From NCBI GenBank assembly GCA_041595355.1, contig JBFHKO010000003.1:1-34939 (forward strand): 34,939 nucleotides of DNA. Direction: 5' to 3'. Shown here piece after piece: positions 31,450 through 34,939 of the stretch. The DNA comes from JBFHKO01 sp041595355 (GTDB lineage Bacteria; Pseudomonadota; Gammaproteobacteria; Enterobacterales; Aeromonadaceae). The notes beneath the pieces were generated by a model, which was given only the letters and a program-made list of their open reading frames with translations, did not search any database and was not told where the DNA came from. A program made the position numbers and the translations under genes. Numbering within the stretch: position 1 is the stretch's first letter; every line of letters begins with the position of its first letter.

Positions 31450-32396
31450 GCCCGCTCGTCCAGGCGCGTCAACAGTGCCTGCAATGGGGCATCGAGGGGC
31501 GCTTCCACGCTGAGCTGCTCGCCGGTTGTCGGATGCTGGAAACTGAGGCGTGCCGCGTGCAGGAACAGGCGCGGCAACCCCAGGTTACGCATGCGCTCAT
31601 CGAAGGCCGGCTCGCCATACTTGTCATCGCAGGCGATGGGATGGCCGGCATGAGCGGTGTGTACCCGGATCTGATGGGTGCGTCCCGTAATGGGACTGGC
31701 TTCCACCAGGGTAGCGTCGGCAAAGCTCTGCACTATTTTAAAGCGCGTTTCGGAGGGCTTACCCTCGGCACTCACCCGCACTATCCGCTCGCCGGACTGC
31801 AGTACATTCTTCAGCAGCGGTGCATTGACGACCTTGACATGGGACTGCCAACGGCCACGCACCAGCGCCAGGTATTGCTTGCGCATGGTCTTCAGACGCA
31901 GCTGCTCATGCAGGTGCTTGAGCACGCTGCGCTTCTTGGCGATCAGCAGACAGCCCGAGGTGTCCCGGTCCAACCGGTGCACCAGCTCCAGAAAGCGGCT
32001 CTCCGGACGCAGGGCGCGCAGTCCCTCGATGACGCCGAAACTCAGGCCGCTGCCACCATGCACCGCCATGCCGGCGGGCTTGTTCAGCACGATGAGTCCC
32101 TCGTCCTCGAACAGGATCTGCCGGGTCAGCGCCTGTATGCTGCCGAGGCGCGCCGATGGCAGGGCATTCTCCTCGGCCACCCGCACCGGTGGTACCCGCA
32201 CCACGTCGCCGACGCAGAGTTTATACTCCGGTTTGATGCGTTTCTTGTTCACCCGCACCTCACCCTTGCGCAGAATGCGGTAGATGAGGCTCTTGGGAAC
32301 ACCCTTCAGCTGAGTCTTGAGAAAGTTGTCTATGCGCTGGCCAACCTGCTCAGCATCGATGGTGAGTTGGCGCACTTGTTCATTTGATATATTCAT
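31446..32396 (-). CDS. rluC: 23S rRNA pseudouridine synthase RluC
   Basis: Isomerises three uridines (955, 2504, 2580 in E. coli numbering) of 23S rRNA to pseudouridine. It has 316 residues. The N-terminal S4 RNA-binding domain (about 18-75, RIDNFLKTQLKGVPKSLIYRILRKGEV) precedes the RluA-type catalytic domain with HRLDRDTSGCLL (catalytic Asp143). Further motifs are LIVLNKPAGMAVHGGSG, KQYLALVRG and TGRTHQIRVHTAHAGHPI. The start MNISNEQVRQL fits the family; 62 open codons upstream lie in the intergenic region and are not conserved. It is divergent from rne, as in E. coli, with an overlapping promoter region. Confidence 0.96.
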   Translation of the reverse strand: MNISNEQVRQLTIDAEQVGQRIDNFLKTQLKGVPKSLIYRILRKGEVRVNKKRIKPEYKLCVGDVVRVPPVRVAEENALPSARLGSIQALTRQILFEDEGLIVLNKPAGMAVHGGSGLSFGVIEGLRALRPESRFLELVHRLDRDTSGCLLIAKKRSVLKHLHEQLRLKTMRKQYLALVRGRWQSHVKVVNAPLLKNVLQSGERIVRVSAEGKPSETRFKIVQSFADATLVEASPITGRTHQIRVHTAHAGHPIACDDKYGEPAFDERMRNLGLPRLFLHAARLSFQHPTTGEQLSVEAPLDAPLQALLTRLDERA

Positions 32397-32406
32397 GGCC
32401 GCGGAT

Positions 32407-32435
32407 TTTATCCTAGTCGCATGCTTTTGTCGCAA
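32407..32435 (-). promoter_or_regulatory. Candidate rluC promoter overlapping the rne promoter
   Basis: Minus strand TTGCGA (-35, 32430-32435), 17 bases, GATAAA (-10, 32407-32412); both boxes match the consensus at four of six. The -35 overlaps the -35 of the opposite-strand rne promoter candidate. A transcript from here would have a very short leader before the rluC ATG at 32396. Confidence 0.4.
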
Positions 32436-32455
32436 ACTGTCGCAAAGCCAATAAT
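32427..32455 (+). promoter_or_regulatory. Candidate rne promoter
   Basis: TTGTCG (32427-32432), 17 bases, AATAAT (32450-32455). The -10 matches five of six. The predicted start near 32462 gives a leader of about 368 bases, very close to the 361-base leader of E. coli rne. A direct repeat TGTCGCAAA (32428-32436 and 32438-32446) lies across the -35 and spacer. Confidence 0.55.
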
Positions 32456-32829
32456 GGCGCCTTGCTATGGATTGCAGGATAGTGGAATAATGCCCGCGAT
32501 TTTCCAAGCCAACCATTTCCTTAGCGAACTGGATCCGGCCAAACTCAGCCAGTGCAGGCCCTTCCTTCGCTCCTGTCTCCACATCGCGAACAGGACTCTG
32601 CGCCGCAGCGGCCCGATAGCTGGGAAAATCCTACTCGCCTGTTGACCCGGCTCAATACGCAGCGGCCCTGCCGCGCCGAGCCCGGATCGTGACCTTGCCC
32701 AACAGTGCGCCTCACGCATGCCCCAACCGGGAGGTTGCCTTCACATGCTGCAGACTCGAGGCCGGCGGCTCCCGATCCCTCCATGGCGATATCCCTAAGC
32801 AGTACGACAGATTAAAGACAGAGATATCA
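32456..32829 (+). promoter_or_regulatory. rne 5' leader, probable RNase E autoregulatory element
   Basis: About 370 bases without a gene before the rne ATG. The E. coli rne leader of similar length contains hairpins (the rne5 element) by which RNase E destabilises its own mRNA. Here a small hairpin CAACC-GGGA-GGTTG (32724-32728, 32733-32737) and several GC-rich stretches are visible. I cannot show by eye that the conserved hp2/hp3 fold is present. A 74-codon open frame in the leader (32421-32645) begins inside the promoter and is not credible. Length and position are the evidence; function is inferred. Confidence 0.5.
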
Positions 32830-34939
32830 ATGAAAAGAATGCTCATCAACGCAACTCAAGAAGAAGAGTTGCGCGTTGCCCTTGTCGATGGACAACGCAT
32901 CTATGACCTGGACATCGAAAGCCCGGGCCACGAACAAAAAAAAGCCAACATCTACAAGGGTAAAATCACCCGTGTAGAGCCCAGCCTCGAAGCTGCCTTC
33001 ATCGATTATGGCGCCGACCGCCATGGCTTCCTGCCTCTCAAGGAGATTGCCCGGGAGTATTTCCCCGCCAACTACAGCCTTCAGGGTCGTCCCAACATCA
33101 AGGAAGTGATCAAGGAAGGTCAGGAAGTCATCGTCCAGATCGACAAGGAAGAACGGGGTAACAAGGGCGCCGCCCTGACCACTTTCATCAGTCTGGCCGG
33201 CAGCTACCTGGTGCTGATGCCCAACAACCCCCGCGCCGGCGGCATCTCCCGCCGCATAGAGGGGGATGAGCGCACCGAACTGAAAGAGGCCCTGAACGGC
33301 CTGGCCGTGCCCGAGGGCATGGGACTGATAGTGCGCACCGCCGGTGTGGGCAAGTCCCAGGAAGAGCTGGAATGGGACCTGAATGTGCTGCTCAAGCACT
33401 GGGAAACCATCAAGAGCGCATCCGAAACCGAAGTGGCGCCTTTCCTGATCCACCAGGAAAGCAACGTCATAGTCCGGGCCATCCGCGACTACCTGCGCCG
33501 CGACATCGGCGAGATCCTCATCGATGATGAGGTGATATTCGAACGCGCCAAACAGCATATCGAGCTGGTACGCCCCGACTTCATCAACCGGGTCAAGCTC
33601 TACCAGGGTGAAGTCCCCCTGTTCACCCACTACCAGATAGAGAGCCAGATCGAGTCTGCCTTCCAGCGGGAGGTGCGTCTGCCCTCCGGCGGCTCCATCG
33701 TCATCGACCCCACCGAAGCCCTGACCTCCATCGACATCAACTCGGCCCGCGCCACCAAGGGCGGCGATATCGAGGAAACGGCACTGCAGACCAACCTGGA
33801 AGCGGCCGATGAAATTGCCCGCCAGCTGCGCCTGCGCGACCTTGGCGGCCTCATCGTCATCGACTTCATCGACATGACGCCGGTGCGCCATCAGCGTGAA
33901 GTGGAAAACCGGCTGCGGGATGCCGTGCGTCAGGACAGAGCGCGCATCCAGCTGGGACGCATCTCCCGCTTCGGCCTGCTGGAGCTCTCCCGCCAGCGCC
34001 TGCGTCCCTCCCTGAACGAGTCCAGCACCCATGTCTGCCCCCGCTGCCTGGGCCAGGGCACCATCCGCGACAACGAATCCCTGGCGCTCGGCATACTGCG
34101 CCTCATCGAGGAAGCCGCCCTCAAGGACAACACCGAGCAGATCCTGGCTCAGGTCCCCGTGGATGTGGCCGCCTACCTGCTGAACGAAAAACGCGAAGCC
34201 ATACTGCGTCTCGAGCAGCGCCATCAGGTGCGCACCTACATCATCCCCAACGAGCGTCTGGAAACGCCTCACTTTGACGTGACGCGCATCCGCAGCGGTG
34301 AAGGTAATGAAGCCGTCAGTTACGAGCTGAAGGCCGAGGTAGAGACCAGCGGTTATCAACCGCGCAATCAGCAACCCCGGGCCCGCAGCGAGAAGCCCGT
34401 GGTCCCCGGTCTGAGTGCCGCCCCGGTACAACCGACGCCGGTGGCGGCGGCTGCCCCAGCCCAACCCCAGGCCCCGGCGGCAGCCGTGCCGGCACAACAG
34501 GGGCTGCTGGCCCGCCTGTTTGCCCCCTTGCTGGCGCTGTTCCAGACGCCGGTCGCCGAACAAACCGCCAGCGAACCCCGCGTCACCCCGCAGGTCAACA
34601 CGGAGCGCCGCGACAACCGTCAGCGCCGTCGCGATGGCAACCGCAACGACACCGGCCGCCGCGAACGTGAGCGTCCAGCCCGTGCCCAGGGGCAATCCCA
34701 GGGGGATGAGACACCAGCCGCCGCCCGCCCGGCCCGCAAACCGCGCACCGAGCGTCCCGCCCGTAACGAACGAGCCGAGCGCCCGGAGCGCCCGGAACGT
34801 GGCGACCGTGCCGAGCGCGCCGAGCGTCCGGAGCGCAGCGACCGTACCGAGCGCACCGAGCGTCCGGAGCGCAGCGACCGTACCGAGCGCACCGAGCGTC
34901 CGGAGCGCAGCGACCGTACCGAGCGCACCGAGCGTCCGG
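32830..34939 (+). CDS. rne: Ribonuclease E, N-terminal 703 codons (continues past the right edge)
   Basis: Endoribonuclease that initiates mRNA decay and processes rRNA and tRNA, scaffold of the degradosome. The frame is open to the window end. The catalytic half is nearly identical to E. coli: MKRMLINATQEEELRVALVDG, the S1 domain (about 36-120: GKITRVEPSLEAAFIDYG, HGFLPLKEIAREYF), a 5'-sensor region and the DNase I-like domain with metal aspartates in ALTSIDINSARATKGGD and GGLIVIDFIDM. The zinc-link CPRC lies in HVCPRCLGQG. Beyond about residue 520 it is disordered and proline/alanine-rich, with an amphipathic membrane-targeting helix (GLLARLFAPLLALFQ) and then an arginine-rich RNA-binding stretch. 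The last 50 residues are exact 12-residue repeats. The C-terminal scaffold sites for enolase and PNPase are outside the window. Confidence 0.97.
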   Translation, partial: MKRMLINATQEEELRVALVDGQRIYDLDIESPGHEQKKANIYKGKITRVEPSLEAAFIDYGADRHGFLPLKEIAREYFPANYSLQGRPNIKEVIKEGQEVIVQIDKEERGNKGAALTTFISLAGSYLVLMPNNPRAGGISRRIEGDERTELKEALNGLAVPEGMGLIVRTAGVGKSQEELEWDLNVLLKHWETIKSASETEVAPFLIHQESNVIVRAIRDYLRRDIGEILIDDEVIFERAKQHIELVRPDFINRVKLYQGEVPLFTHYQIESQIESAFQREVRLPSGGSIVIDPTEALTSIDINSARATKGGDIEETALQTNLEAADEIARQLRLRDLGGLIVIDFIDMTPVRHQREVENRLRDAVRQDRARIQLGRISRFGLLELSRQRLRPSLNESSTHVCPRCLGQGTIRDNESLALGILRLIEEAALKDNTEQILAQVPVDVAAYLLNEKREAILRLEQRHQVRTYIIPNERLETPHFDVTRIRSGEGNEAVSYELKAEVETSGYQPRNQQPRARSEKPVVPGLSAAPVQPTPVAAAAPAQPQAPAAAVPAQQGLLARLFAPLLALFQTPVAEQTASEPRVTPQVNTERRDNRQRRRDGNRNDTGRRERERPARAQGQSQGDETPAAARPARKPRTERPARNERAERPERPERGDRAERAERPERSDRTERTERPERSDRTERTERPERSDRTERTERP
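34789..34939 (+). repeat. 36-bp in-frame tandem repeat in the rne arginine-rich region
   Basis: Three identical 36-bp units occupy 34825-34860, 34861-34896 and 34897-34932, and a fourth begins at 34933 and runs off the window. A diverged copy precedes them (34789-34824). Each unit encodes RPERSDRTERTE; the diverged copy reads RPERGDRAERAE. The total copy number cannot be known from this window. Confidence 0.95.

Noticed and set aside
32421..32645. 74-codon open frame in the rne leader
   Set aside because: It begins upstream of the -10 element of the likely rne promoter, has no ribosome site and resembles nothing known.
32827..34695. A 622-codon open frame on the minus strand opposite rne
   Set aside because: It is a shadow of the rne frame. 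The plus strand encodes RNase E with all catalytic motifs, although rne has no stop inside the window.
34825..34939. CRISPR-like repeat array at the right edge
   Set aside because: The 36-bp units are contiguous without spacers and lie in frame within rne, so they are a coding tandem repeat.

Overview
The window is about 35 kb of GC-rich, densely coding chromosome from a gammaproteobacterium. The order of conserved genes (his operon; yeaG-yeaH-spoVR; fadR divergent from nhaB, with dsbB behind nhaB; tatD/holB/tmk/mltG/pabC behind fabF-acpP-fabG-fabD-fabH-plsX-rpmF-yceD; rluC divergent from rne) is enterobacterial/Vibrio/Aeromonas-like. The base composition and protein flavour suggest the Aeromonadales (Oceanimonas/Zobellella-type); that placement is inference. 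I see no phage, transposon, CRISPR array, tRNA or rRNA.

Layout. 1-4.3 kb: the distal histidine operon hisC(partial)-B-H-A-F-IE on the plus strand, tightly coupled and ending at a hairpin shared with a convergent glycerophosphodiesterase gene. 4.3-6.2 kb (minus): that phosphodiesterase, then mtgA. 6.4-6.9 kb: a yaiI-type gene. 7.0-11.2 kb (plus): a four-gene exporter operon of periplasmic adaptor, ABC ATPase and two FtsX/MacB-type permeases, each overlapping the next by 1-4 bases. 11.6-16.3 kb (plus): the stress module yeaG (PrkA kinase), yeaH (VWA protein) and spoVR, closed by a perfect palindromic terminator. 16.4-19.6 kb: fadR (minus) divergent from nhaB and dsbB (plus), with a good FadR-box candidate between fadR and nhaB.

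19.7-30.0 kb (minus) is one long run of envelope, fatty-acid and replication genes. Read in transcription order it is yceD, rpmF (55 codons), plsX, fabH, fabD, fabG, acpP, fabF, a terminator, then pabC, mltG, tmk, holB and tatD. A strong promoter sits almost on top of the yceD start codon. 30.2-32.4 kb holds maf/yceF (plus) and the rluC plus HAD-phosphatase pair (minus). From 32.8 kb to the right edge runs rne (RNase E, partial), behind a leader of about 370 nt that resembles the known autoregulatory rne leader.

Most striking observations: (1) fabF carries an in-frame TAA at codon 351 of 413, with the remaining 62 codons intact and readable in the same frame; (2) the arginine-rich tail of RNase E contains an exact 36-bp tandem repeat (12 residues per unit) that runs off the window; (3) the promoter of the yceD-rpmF-plsX-fab operon abuts the yceD ATG, suggesting a leaderless message. 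The rest is largely conserved housekeeping. I found no clearly novel multi-gene system; the two-permease exporter and the kinase/VWA/SpoVR module are the least understood parts.
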